Shown here one piece after another: positions 19,853 to 28,135 of a DNA stretch of 64,000 nucleotides; the first letter of the stretch is position 1; every line of letters begins with the position of its first letter. The notes beneath the pieces were generated by a model. That model saw only the letters and a program-made list of their open reading frames with translations. It was not told the DNA's origin and ran no database searches. The stretch comes from Tritrichomonas musculus (lineage: Eukaryota; Parabasalia; Tritrichomonadida; Tritrichomonadidae): NCBI GenBank assembly GCA_039105265.1, contig JAPFFF010000013.1, forward strand, positions 2,356,001-2,420,000, given 5' to 3'. The position numbers and the translations under genes were made by a program.

Positions 19853-20260
19853 TTAATTATTACAGTCATCTACTAAGGGTTCATCATCAGGTGTCTCATT
19901 AATTGTCTCATTAATTGTCTCATTAACACTACAATCGATATTATCCGCATCTGGGGTATCCTCTTCCTCCTCTTCAAGCTCATCAAGATGTTCCTCGACA
20001 TATCTCCTTAGTATCTCCATTTCATATTTTTTACGTAATCTATATTCACGTTGCTGTTGGCGTCTAGCAGCTCGTCGCTCGTCATCATTAGCATACTTAC
20101 ATCTTCGCCCACGAGGCTTCTTAGATTCAGGTTCAACAGGTTCATCATCAATGTTATCAATCTTATTTAATACATCACTCGATTTCGATTTAACAATTGT
20201 CCCGGTGACGGATGGAAGTTGATTAGTAATAGTTGGGCTATCTACTTGCGATTCACTCAT
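19853..20260 (-). CDS. Small protein with bZIP-like basic region and acidic tail
   Basis: 135 residues from the ATG at 20260. This start is preferred because it gives MSESQVDS and lies behind an ATTTTTTCTCGATAAG block, whereas the longer frame adds a hydrophobic stretch read from spacer. The middle is strongly basic (RGRRCKYANDDERRAARRQQ ... RLRKKYEMEILRR), followed by a helix and a Glu/Asp run. The tail repeats NETI three times. It could be a DNA-binding regulator or a packaging protein; no family was recognised. Confidence 0.5.
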   Translation of the reverse strand: MSESQVDSPTITNQLPSVTGTIVKSKSSDVLNKIDNIDDEPVEPESKKPRGRRCKYANDDERRAARRQQQREYRLRKKYEMEILRRYVEEHLDELEEEEEDTPDADNIDCSVNETINETINETPDDEPLVDDCNN

Positions 20261-20306
20261 TTGCTTATCGAGAAAAAATATTATATAAAAAATAATCGAC
20301 GCATAT

Positions 20307-20765
20307 TTATACGAAGCAATCATCCTTTATATCGCTATCATCGAATTCAATTTTGAACTGGTCGCGAATACATTTGATATTATGTTTGTTGACGCATTCA
20401 AGAACGTGACATGGATAGTATGGGGTGTCCATATATGTTTGCATTGTGAGTTCTATGATAAGGACGTATAGCTTATCCTTGCTATCGAATTTGCAGTTGA
20501 ATGATACTATAATCGAATCCCCAAACAATTTAATGATTTTATTATAGTTGATGAATACATTATTTTTCTTATTATTAGATTCGAGTGTGATGAATAAAGG
20601 TTTGCAACAATATTTGTCAAACTTATTTTTAAATACTTTCTCCCCCTCGAAATAGATGACAGCCTTTACAAACTTGTTGTTCTTATATGTATCATTGATA
20701 AATGAAACGAGCTTGGTTGGTGAGTAGAAGTTATTGTTAGTGTCTACGATTGAATCAACAGACAT
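20307..20765 (-). CDS. Polinton hypothetical protein, 152 residues
   Basis: An open frame starting at ATG 20765 behind an ATTTTATTTTTTATCC block. Mixed alpha/beta composition, mildly acidic C-terminus (FDDSDIKDDC), no membrane segment and no family recognised. It lies 46 bp upstream of the bZIP-like gene on the same strand. Confidence 0.5.
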   Translation of the reverse strand: MSVDSIVDTNNNFYSPTKLVSFINDTYKNNKFVKAVIYFEGEKVFKNKFDKYCCKPLFITLESNNKKNNVFINYNKIIKLFGDSIIVSFNCKFDSKDKLYVLIIELTMQTYMDTPYYPCHVLECVNKHNIKCIRDQFKIEFDDSDIKDDCFV

Positions 20766-21258
20766 TTATATTAGGATAAAAAATAAAATAATTTTGGACA
20801 TGTGATATAAAAAATATTTTTGAAAAATTTTGGGTATATAGAGCGAGCAGGAACTGCGTTCTATATGTATGATGGAATATAATTGGAACAGTTTAAATAG
20901 TAAATCGAAAACATATATGTGTTAGCGCTAACTGGTATAGTTGTTGGATCATGAAGCATGTCTCCCAGCTTCGGCGGCAGGCATGAGTTCGATTCGCTGC
21001 CATACCGATTTTTCGTATTATTTTCGGTCCATATTTGTGATAGAGCCCTAGCGAACTAAACACCTTGTGGTAAGCTATTACTTGTGGATTATGGATAATA
21101 CGAAGCATTGTCGGCAATGCAAACCCAAACCAGCTCCTGTAATTGGATGCAGATATTTTCCTTGGGGGATTGATATATAATCCCGGGTACGTATGTTGGT
21201 TCCTCGAGAGAATGCATTACGCATCCAGTTATGGGGGTTGGTTTTTGCATTTTTATTT
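20766..21258. other. Non-coding interval within the Polinton
   Basis: About 490 bp, the longest gap without a gene inside the element. It holds a tRNA-like/Pol III-like segment (about 20921-21013) and, further right, imperfect inverted words around 21140-21240 (ttggatgcag / gcatccagtt). No supported protein gene. Confidence 0.45.
20921..21013 (+). ncRNA. Possible tRNA-like or Pol III-transcribed segment
   Basis: AGTTCGATTCG (20986-20996) matches the Pol III B box. TAGCGCTAACTGG (20923-20935) recalls an A box with the AA..GG D-loop signature, and TTTTT at 21009-21013 would terminate transcription. GGTAT (20934) pairs with ATACC (21002) and GGCAG with CTGCC, giving a folded structure. I could not obtain a proper cloverleaf; the T stem in particular does not pair. 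It may be a tRNA-like RNA, a decayed tRNA or chance. Confidence 0.25.
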
Positions 21259-21789
21259 TTACATATTGATGCAGTATTTGAGACATAAATGGTATACGTT
21301 AACGAGTTCGTTATACTCCTTATTGTAGACCTGCTTGAAATCAGTTACAATTTCTCCATTCTCATTAACAATTTTGATAGCTTCTATTTTACGAATTGGA
21401 TTAGCTTTAGTTGCACAACATTTAATATCTTCATCCAGATATATATCTACCTGTTCAGTATGGATAGCTGCCTTGATAATATTTTGTAAAGCCGACATGG
21501 GAACAATGATACAATTTTTGGAGATGAGATTACTTAATAACGCCTTATCTTGATTCAATAATATTTGTGCATATGATTCTAATATAACAGTCCTCACATC
21601 CATGCCCTCAGCGGATGATACTGGTTGCTCCTCATCGATATCTCTCGTAATGACGATATCCTCCTTGCCATCATCCCTCTTATTAATGATGATATTATTA
21701 TTAATATTAGATGTTGATTGCGATGCAGCTGATGGTTCTAATGAAACGTTTGCATTGATACCTGCATTAGCATTTCTTTTCTTGATCAT
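21259..21789 (-). CDS. Polinton hypothetical protein, 176 residues
   Basis: ATG at 21789 behind a TATTTTATTTTTGGGG block. The N-terminal third is low-complexity (Asn, Ser, Ala) and probably disordered. The remainder is a mixed alpha/beta domain (VILESYAQILLNQDKALLSN ... IVPMSALQNIIKAAI). No family recognised. It lies between the non-coding interval and the KilA-N region. Confidence 0.5.
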   Translation of the reverse strand: MIKKRNANAGINANVSLEPSAASQSTSNINNNIIINKRDDGKEDIVITRDIDEEQPVSSAEGMDVRTVILESYAQILLNQDKALLSNLISKNCIIVPMSALQNIIKAAIHTEQVDIYLDEDIKCCATKANPIRKIEAIKIVNENGEIVTDFKQVYNKEYNELVNVYHLCLKYCINM

Positions 21790-21807
21790 TTCCCCAAAAA
21801 TAAAATA

Positions 21808-22005
21808 TTATAAACCATATGATTTCTCAATAATGTATATAATATCCTTCAAATCATTTGGTAAATTAGGTCTATCTTGAATAATATCTAGGTCGCAGCA
21901 ATTTTGCTGTGACGATAATTCATCACGTTTTTCATATAATTTTTCGGGTGGTAGAATTCTACCAGTCGCACTTTCGAGGAATTCTTGAGACGAATCGCAT
22001 TGCAA
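21808..22005 (-). pseudogene. Short second KilA-N-like segment (partial copy)
   Basis: This small segment of the Polinton repeats part of the neighbouring KilA-N gene (ATGRILPPEKLYE, DRPNLPNDLKD against GSGRILPDQKLYE, DRPNLPNDLKG). A piece of the same sequence (tataaaccatRtgatttctc) also appears near 22852. It is best read as debris of a local duplication and not as a separate gene. Confidence 0.5.
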
Positions 22006-22019
22006 AAATATAATATTAT

Positions 22020-22784
22020 TTAAAGATGCATATTTTTAAAATATTCTTCAATAGCTTTGTGAAACTCTTCTAGACATGATTTGTTAATGATGATATCAGT
22101 ACTGCCAACTCTAACATCATCACCTTTGAACAATGCTCGTGCTAATCGTTTGATATCTTCATTAGGAGTCATCGCAATGGGTAGGTCATCAACATATATC
22201 CATCGCTTCTTCTCATCTTGATAAATCTTACTGACTTGCCTCCATGAATGCTTGTTGCGACGAACGAGATGAAGCACTACAAAGTTCCTATTTTTAGGAA
22301 GTTCTTCAAGCCATATCATATACCTGTAGCTATGTTTGTGGTCTTTAGGAACAGCTCTCGGGGTAAGGTCATTGATTTTGTTAACCATCTGCTCGCGTTG
22401 CTGAGAAGCTAGTGAATCCAATAATTGCATGACATCCCATGCATATGATGGTGATGCCCACATTGCAATATGATTGACCAGCAATCGGTGAACATACATA
22501 CCCTTCAAATCATTAGGTAAATTGGGTCTATCTTCATACAATTTCTGGTCTGGTAGAATTCTACCAGACCCATTTTCGAGCAATTCCTGTGTTGATTTGT
22601 TATCAAACCAATGGCGAAGCTGTTTCTTGGAATTACATGCAGCAAGAATGCTTTGAGCTTGGTACATATCATCTTTGATTGAATGTATCAAACGAAGCTT
22701 CTCATTATACTGAATATATTCGTAGTCATCATTGATTGATTCAACAACGGCTAACATTGATGTGTTAGTACCTGTTGAGTTCAT
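22020..22784 (-). CDS. KilA-N domain protein
   Basis: 254 residues. Residues about 55-135 match the KilA-N module of large DNA viruses and phages: LRHWFDNKSTQELLE, NLPNDLKGMYVHRLLVNHIA, then MWASPSYAWDVMQLLDSLASQQ. The C-terminal part (YMIWLEELPKNRNFVVLHLV ... SWRQVSKIY) resembles the C-terminal domain that often follows KilA-N in poxvirus and iridovirus proteins. KilA-N is a DNA-binding fold; such proteins are thought to regulate transcription or host range. The ATG lies behind ATTTATTTTTTATCC. Confidence 0.8.
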   Translation of the reverse strand: MNSTGTNTSMLAVVESINDDYEYIQYNEKLRLIHSIKDDMYQAQSILAACNSKKQLRHWFDNKSTQELLENGSGRILPDQKLYEDRPNLPNDLKGMYVHRLLVNHIAMWASPSYAWDVMQLLDSLASQQREQMVNKINDLTPRAVPKDHKHSYRYMIWLEELPKNRNFVVLHLVRRNKHSWRQVSKIYQDEKKRWIYVDDLPIAMTPNEDIKRLARALFKGDDVRVGSTDIIINKSCLEEFHKAIEEYFKNMHL

Positions 22785-22869
22785 TTCTAAGTGGATAAAA
22801 AAATAAATTGATTTGAAAACTCGTCAGTTTATGAGTTCGCCTCCTACTACCTATAAACCATGTGATTTC

Positions 22870-23298
22870 TCAATAATGTATATTTTTGAACCTGATATTA
22901 GCCGGCTTATTATATATCAAATTTGCCTTATCTCTCTCATTAGCCAATCCTTGAATCGCTGCCAGGTCTTGAGGTCTATTCAAATATGGTGGTAGCAATG
23001 GAGGAGGTTTCGTTGTCGCATTGTTCAAATAATGCATCCCATCAGTCATACTCACGGGAGGCTCATTTTGAGTAAGCGTCATATGCTCATCAGTTGGAGG
23101 TGGTCTAACTGGATAGTGTGGCATATTTTTCGTAGGTGGTCGATTGATGTGAGGATTGAATGTGACCGCATAAGTGTTATCATTTGAATATATACCATAA
23201 TGATTATACTCAACATCTTCGTTGGTAGTGGTGGATTCATTATACATACATCCAGTTGTACCGATGGTTGTTGAATTCGGGTTTTTATACTTATTCAT
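22870..23298 (-). CDS. Proline-rich hypothetical protein, 142 residues
   Basis: The ATG at 23298 follows an ATTATTTTTGTTTATT block. The protein is Pro/Asn/Thr-rich (RPPTKNMPHYPVRPPPT, TTKPPPLLPPYLNRP) and probably disordered. It lies directly downstream of the capsid gene, so it could be a structural or scaffold component. Its last codons run into the duplicated stretch described for the KilA-N copy, so the true C-terminus is uncertain. Confidence 0.45.
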   Translation of the reverse strand: MNKYKNPNSTTIGTTGCMYNESTTTNEDVEYNHYGIYSNDNTYAVTFNPHINRPPTKNMPHYPVRPPPTDEHMTLTQNEPPVSMTDGMHYLNNATTKPPPLLPPYLNRPQDLAAIQGLANERDKANLIYNKPANIRFKNIHY

Positions 23299-23348
23299 TT
23301 ATTATGCAAATAAACAAAAATAATGTGTTGTATTGTTTGAAAATTTAC

Positions 23349-24926
23349 TCATGGTGTAGTTAAATCATAGTTACCAATACGAACCAATGGAGGCATACCA
23401 TTTGGTTGAACTAATATACTAATCGAGGCATCATATAATAAGCAGAAAAGTGGGTTGGCATCTACACTCTTCGCAAATGAACCTTCAGTCGCACTTTGAG
23501 TAATATTCATTTCAAAATTGATAGGTGATAGCGAAGTGAGTCCCTGTTGATATGTATTATCAGTTTCTGTTGGGAGACCAATGAAAAACGATGACCTGTC
23601 GTCACTATAATAACCAGTCGTTGAGTTAAATGAATATGAATTGGTTAGCGATCTGACGACCTCTTTATTGAAACCACTCTGCTCACCATTCATGTTCATT
23701 GCATTCTGGCAATATTCCAAGAATTCGGGGTACTCTTCAGTTGTACCAAATGGTCGCGAAGGTATGTTGCCATATCCACCCGCATTAATGTAGAATGATT
23801 TGAATAATGGATTCTTGAAAACAGTTTTATCAGTATTACGCAACGGGAATAAACAAAATATACTATCAACAAATCTTGGAGTGATAGTACAGGTGGTCTT
23901 ATCATTAGGTTGCTCGAGTTTATTAGTTGTCGTGTATACAGATAATGTTTGTGTAGGAAATGTTAACGGGTGAGATGGATCACTATATCGTTGAACCAAT
24001 GAGTTATAAACACTCTCACTAATTCCAAAACATGGGATAATACTGAGGCAATCCTTGACCTCATACCATATAACATTACTTGTTCTATCAGCATTATTTA
24101 ATGTATATAATCCATTAGCGGTTGTAGATGTCGCCCAACATCTTATTGGATTACCTATTTGCTTGAATTCTGTCGTGACGGGATGAAATGTATATTTTGA
24201 ATACTTACCAGGATTATTGATCAAATTTTCATCAGGTCCACATGGACAATATACTAGTCCCGCGCATGAGAAATATAATCGCAGTTCTATTTTGCCTGCA
24301 AACGCTGGGAGATATTTAATGTTAGATATCGGCAAGAATCTTCTCAAATCTATCTTCAAATTAATCGTACCAGTAGCTTCGGTCCTATCTTTAGTCCAGT
24401 AAACTACGAAACCGCAGCGGCACCCTTCATTCTGTCTCCATACATCTTTATGCCTAGTTTTCGAATAAATATCTGCCCTCTTCGTGGTTTCGTTGGAACA
24501 ACAAGCTGTAAGAAATGATTCTTCACAGCCATAATTTTGTGTATATATGGTGATACCATTTGCTACAATTTCATACTTCTCAATAGCATCACGTGCATCT
24601 TTAAATCCATACCATATATTATTGAAACTATAATCGCCAACATTTGCTGTATCTATCTTATCATCGATATTAACTTTAATCTCCATCGTTGCCTTAATGA
24701 ATCCGTTGTATAAATCAGCCGTGTTGTGAGTATTTGGTGATATGATTACAGATGTATACGAGCCACTTTTGATTGGGGGCGATGGTCCATAACTCGTCTG
24801 TGGGTTGATCGAATATTGTTTATTAGTATCACTCATCGCAATGCAATTATCGACGGTATCAAAATATGAGGCTATCTGGGTGCATGCATCCGCAGATGTT
24901 TGCATAATCACTTCATTGTTCAACAT
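23349..24926 (-). CDS. Probable major capsid protein (double jelly-roll)
   Basis: 525 residues, beta-rich, with no signal peptide or membrane segment. Length, position among virion genes and sequence character fit the Polinton major capsid protein. The N-terminal part (SGSYTSVIISPNTHNTADLY, then ATMEIKVN) and the long loops rich in Cys, Asn and Gly are consistent with a double jelly-roll that forms hexon-like trimers. No short diagnostic motif exists, so this rests on size, context and general resemblance. Confidence 0.65.
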   Translation of the reverse strand: MLNNEVIMQTSADACTQIASYFDTVDNCIAMSDTNKQYSINPQTSYGPSPPIKSGSYTSVIISPNTHNTADLYNGFIKATMEIKVNIDDKIDTANVGDYSFNNIWYGFKDARDAIEKYEIVANGITIYTQNYGCEESFLTACCSNETTKRADIYSKTRHKDVWRQNEGCRCGFVVYWTKDRTEATGTINLKIDLRRFLPISNIKYLPAFAGKIELRLYFSCAGLVYCPCGPDENLINNPGKYSKYTFHPVTTEFKQIGNPIRCWATSTTANGLYTLNNADRTSNVIWYEVKDCLSIIPCFGISESVYNSLVQRYSDPSHPLTFPTQTLSVYTTTNKLEQPNDKTTCTITPRFVDSIFCLFPLRNTDKTVFKNPLFKSFYINAGGYGNIPSRPFGTTEEYPEFLEYCQNAMNMNGEQSGFNKEVVRSLTNSYSFNSTTGYYSDDRSSFFIGLPTETDNTYQQGLTSLSPINFEMNITQSATEGSFAKSVDANPLFCLLYDASISILVQPNGMPPLVRIGNYDLTTP

Positions 24927-24948
24927 TACTTTTTATATAATAAAAAAA

Positions 24949-26118
24949 TTACTTCTTTCGTCTTCTCGATTTCTTGGTTTCACTTTTCTCAGCAATATAA
25001 GCTTTCTTCTTTTTATTAACGTAATCAATATTATTACGTAACCTATTTATTTCATTTTGCAATTCTGTAGCGTATCGCTCATCATCTTTATATGGAGCAT
25101 ATGTCTTTTCCAACTCAATAATCCTCTTCTCACTAAGTAATATTTCTTTATCAAATTGTTCCTCACGTGATAAATCTGCAGTAGGTACATTTAATAGTTT
25201 CTTCTCACGTCGTCGCTTTGACCTCATCTCACGATTGGCTGCCTTTTGCTCATCTGATAACTTGGGTTTGGGTTTTCTAGCTCGCTTACGTTTATTTTTA
25301 TCCTCCTCGACTAATTTGTTAATCTCATTTTCCATCTGCTGTCTACGTTCACGTAGTTTCTCGAGCTTATTATAATATTTAGCTTCAAACTCATCATCAC
25401 TCAATTCAACGAAATTCTTCTTGAGTTTAGCTATCTCAGCAGTATGTTGTTTAACAGCGTTCCTGGTCTCATTTAATTCATCCTCGGTTAACGCATCAGC
25501 ATTATTATTCAAATCATATTCATAATCTTTCAGTTCATACAATAACTGTCTCAATTTATTATCAACATATAAATAATCATCCATTTCTTCTTGCAATGCT
25601 TTGATTTCATTAATAACAGTTTTCAATTCAGGTTTATTATATTTATCGCTAAGCAATTTTAGTATATTATCCTCGTAATTATTTATATAGTGTATACATT
25701 CATCAACACCTGGTTCAGCTGCTGGATTCAATTTCGCCTTCTCCAATAATTTTGTATACTCATCCATATCTTGTTTGTATCCTTTAATCTTTGCGTCAAT
25801 ATCAGCTTTACTCAATTTGCGATTAGATTTAGTAGGTTGTTTAATCTGTGCGTTAGTATCAGCTTTACTCAATTTGCGATTAGATTTAGTAGGTTGTTTA
25901 ATCGATGTATCTATTTGAATAGAATCCAATTTGTGTTTCTTGCAATAATCTAAATAATCATTGACGCGAACACCACGTTTGAATATATTTGTTTTCACGA
26001 GATGAGCACGCAATATATTTTTCAAATTTGGTAACAATATTTTATTCAATCCAGCGAACCCAGGTAGTTGAAGTATTTCTTTCTTAGTTAGTTGGGAAAT
26101 GAGTTTATTTGAAGTCAT
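24949..26118 (-). CDS. Coiled-coil basic protein with LPGF N-terminal domain
   Basis: 389 residues. Residues about 10-60 are the LPGF domain (LTKKEILQLPGF ... KRGVRVNDYLDY), closest to that of polB. Next comes a 24-residue direct repeat (KQPTKSNRKLSKAD twice), seen in the DNA near 25790-25905. A long charged coiled coil fills about 110-345 (KLREERRQQMENEINKLVEE-type segments). The C-terminus is very basic (KKKKAYIAEKSETKKSRRRK). It lies next to the capsid gene, suggesting a virion core or scaffold role; this is inference. Confidence 0.6.
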   Translation of the reverse strand: MTSNKLISQLTKKEILQLPGFAGLNKILLPNLKNILRAHLVKTNIFKRGVRVNDYLDYCKKHKLDSIQIDTSIKQPTKSNRKLSKADTNAQIKQPTKSNRKLSKADIDAKIKGYKQDMDEYTKLLEKAKLNPAAEPGVDECIHYINNYEDNILKLLSDKYNKPELKTVINEIKALQEEMDDYLYVDNKLRQLLYELKDYEYDLNNNADALTEDELNETRNAVKQHTAEIAKLKKNFVELSDDEFEAKYYNKLEKLRERRQQMENEINKLVEEDKNKRKRARKPKPKLSDEQKAANREMRSKRRREKKLLNVPTADLSREEQFDKEILLSEKRIIELEKTYAPYKDDERYATELQNEINRLRNNIDYVNKKKKAYIAEKSETKKSRRRKK

Positions 26119-26145
26119 TTAATGAAATAAAAAATAATCACTTAA

Positions 26146-26760
26146 TTATATGACATCTGCAAATATTCGATTTCTTCTCACGGGATACATTTGTTGAGGT
26201 TGCTCGATAGGATCATTGGATGATTCCATGGGTGGTTCTATCGGTTGAGTATTTGGATATTGTTTATATTCAGGTTCCGTGAATTCGTAATTATATTGCA
26301 TCCTCGGTCGAGATATTTGTTTTTGGACAACCTCCTTAATCATTCGTTTCTGTTCCTTTTTCTCACGTCTAATTTTGAATTCCTCACCGAGAAGTTTCAA
26401 TTGATTCAATATCTCTAAATTAATAGTTGGATCATATTCATAATTATTAGGGGGAGTTCTTGGAGGTGAACGTTTAGTTTTAGGTCTAACGAATGGTTTC
26501 GGGTCAGGGGTTGGCTCATCATGTTCACATTCATCAACGGGGTCATCAGCATCGTTTTCAGGGGGGCTATCAGCTGGCTCGTCATCATCATCTTTCACAA
26601 TTGGTTCAACGTGACGATTTGTATGAGGTTCCTTGCGAGGTTTCACGATATATTTTCCCTCAGTTCTACACGGAAACACCTCCCATTCATCATCATCTCT
26701 CCCATTTAACCAGTTTTGAATAACTTGCAATCTTTTACTTCCTCGAAGATTTTTAGCCAT
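26146..26760 (-). CDS. Acidic, proline-rich hypothetical protein, 204 residues
   Basis: The N-terminus (residues 1-50) is basic and folded-looking (LRGSKRLQVIQNWLNGRDDD, EVFPCRTEGKYIVKPRKE). The middle is acidic and Pro-rich (DDDEPADSPPENDADDPVDE), and the C-terminus is Gln/Pro-rich. ATG 26760 is preceded by TTTTTATTTTTACC. No family recognised. Position between capsid-region genes and the ATPase suggests a virion component. Confidence 0.5.
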   Translation of the reverse strand: MAKNLRGSKRLQVIQNWLNGRDDDEWEVFPCRTEGKYIVKPRKEPHTNRHVEPIVKDDDDEPADSPPENDADDPVDECEHDEPTPDPKPFVRPKTKRSPPRTPPNNYEYDPTINLEILNQLKLLGEEFKIRREKKEQKRMIKEVVQKQISRPRMQYNYEFTEPEYKQYPNTQPIEPPMESSNDPIEQPQQMYPVRRNRIFADVI

Positions 26761-26803
26761 TTATGGTAAAAATAAAAAGCATAGTTTCACCAACTTTCAC
26801 CTA

Positions 26804-27223
26804 TTACTTACCCAAACGTTTTCCATATTTAGTCCTGATACGTTTAGGTTTAACGTTAGCCTGCACACTTGCCGGTTCAGTCGAATCCAATTGCTTATTA
26901 TATTTAGTCTTGATATTGTGATTAGACTTACCTTGAGCAGCGTTATTAATATTCTCTAGAGCAGTCCTAACATTCCCCTTAGGAATATATTTAATAGCCG
27001 TATCTGTAATATTGGATATTTTCTCACGAGTCTTATCATTTAAAAATTTCTTGCCTAATCCTCGAGCAACCTTGCCAATGATACCACTATTTTTATTCAC
27101 CTTGTTGACAGTTGAATTAAATATCTTCCCAGCCAGTCCACCTGTTGCGCTATTAGCCATATTCATCACCTGATTGCCCGCCAATCCAATACCATTTTTA
27201 ATTATTTTTTTCAAGAATCCCAT
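26804..27223 (-). CDS. Small basic amphipathic protein, pVI-like candidate
   Basis: 139 residues. It begins MGFLKKIIKNGIGLAGN, an amphipathic helix, followed by a Gly/Ala/Asn-rich stretch (MANSATGGLAGKIFNS) and a very basic tail (KPKRIRTKYGKRLGK). This layout recalls the adenovirus pVI membrane-lytic protein and similar small virion proteins of Polinton relatives. It is directly downstream of the ATPase. The assignment is by architecture only. Confidence 0.45.
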   Translation of the reverse strand: MGFLKKIIKNGIGLAGNQVMNMANSATGGLAGKIFNSTVNKVNKNSGIIGKVARGLGKKFLNDKTREKISNITDTAIKYIPKGNVRTALENINNAAQGKSNHNIKTKYNKQLDSTEPASVQANVKPKRIRTKYGKRLGK

Positions 27224-27253
27224 TTACTTGTATTAAAAATATATATATCTGGT

Positions 27254-28120
27254 TTATGACTCAAAGTAATACTTGTCAGCTGTTATATTAAGAATCAATT
27301 TATCATGGGGTTCCCTGTGTTGTAGATACTGGTGGACCGCATCCTTAGTGTTTAAATTATTATTAGTTTGTTGCAGTAATGATGTGATATCCTCCTCACT
27401 ATATCCACTGTAGCAGATTATATCTGTAGCCATACGTTTAGCATTAATATGAACAAATCGAATCGTTTGAAACGCCATTATACAAGTGATATTATAATGC
27501 CTAGTTTTGGTCAATAATCTAATGAATTCACTATTCCCATTCTTCAATAAATCACTTCCTGCACAATCATCTAGAATAATTAATGTATTGTATGGATATG
27601 ATGAAGTCTCGTACTGAACTAATTTATTGGCAATATATACAATTCTATCATCAATATCTTGTAATGAATGCTTTTCAATCAGGCGTTCCATCTCCTCATT
27701 AGCATCTTTCATTTTGGATAACACATGTTTGACCAGAGCATAATATTTAACCTTCCTTTTGAGATGCTTACGTAAGATTGGCATCAACTCATCCTCCTTC
27801 ACATATTGTATTGGAGTTTTAATACTTTTATGTAAAGCTTCAGCTGTCTTATCCATCTTCCCACTCGTGGAACAAAATATTATCTTATTATAATACGGCT
27901 TCTTAAATAATTTTTCCGTGATCATTATATGAGACCATATCCAATATGATTTACCAGCACCAGGCTTACCGATTAGGAAATATATCCCGTTAGTGCTGAA
28001 TGGGTAGTCCGGTGATAGCGGTTTTATCAAAGCCATCTCTATATCTTTTTGATTTTTGCGCATAGCTTTTTGTATTTCTCTCTCAACATTTTTAATGACT
28101 GATTTAGTACTGGTTTTCAT
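27254..28120 (-). CDS. Genome-packaging ATPase (FtsK/HerA type)
   Basis: 288 residues. The Walker A motif GKPGAGKS is at residues 51-58 after a hydrophobic strand (YFLI), and Walker B is NTLIILDDCAG near residues 175-185. Then come a polar strand (HYNITCIMAFQTIRF) and a helical C-terminus. This is the A32-like packaging ATPase family that pumps the genome into capsids in Polintons, virophages and poxviruses. It lies just downstream of the integrase gene, on the same strand, 15 bp away. Confidence 0.92.
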   Translation of the reverse strand: MKTSTKSVIKNVEREIQKAMRKNQKDIEMALIKPLSPDYPFSTNGIYFLIGKPGAGKSYWIWSHIMITEKLFKKPYYNKIIFCSTSGKMDKTAEALHKSIKTPIQYVKEDELMPILRKHLKRKVKYYALVKHVLSKMKDANEEMERLIEKHSLQDIDDRIVYIANKLVQYETSSYPYNTLIILDDCAGSDLLKNGNSEFIRLLTKTRHYNITCIMAFQTIRFVHINAKRMATDIICYSGYSEEDITSLLQQTNNNLNTKDAVHQYLQHREPHDKLILNITADKYYFES

Positions 28121-28135
28121 TTATATGGAATAAAA

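Noticed and set aside
20261-20323. N-terminal extension of the bZIP-like protein
   Set aside because: It adds a hydrophobic stretch translated from A+T-rich spacer and overlaps the preceding gene's end. The inner ATG at 20260 follows the usual promoter block.
20893-21117. 74-residue minus-strand open frame
   Set aside because: It runs antisense through the tRNA-like segment and has no promoter block. Probably a by-product.
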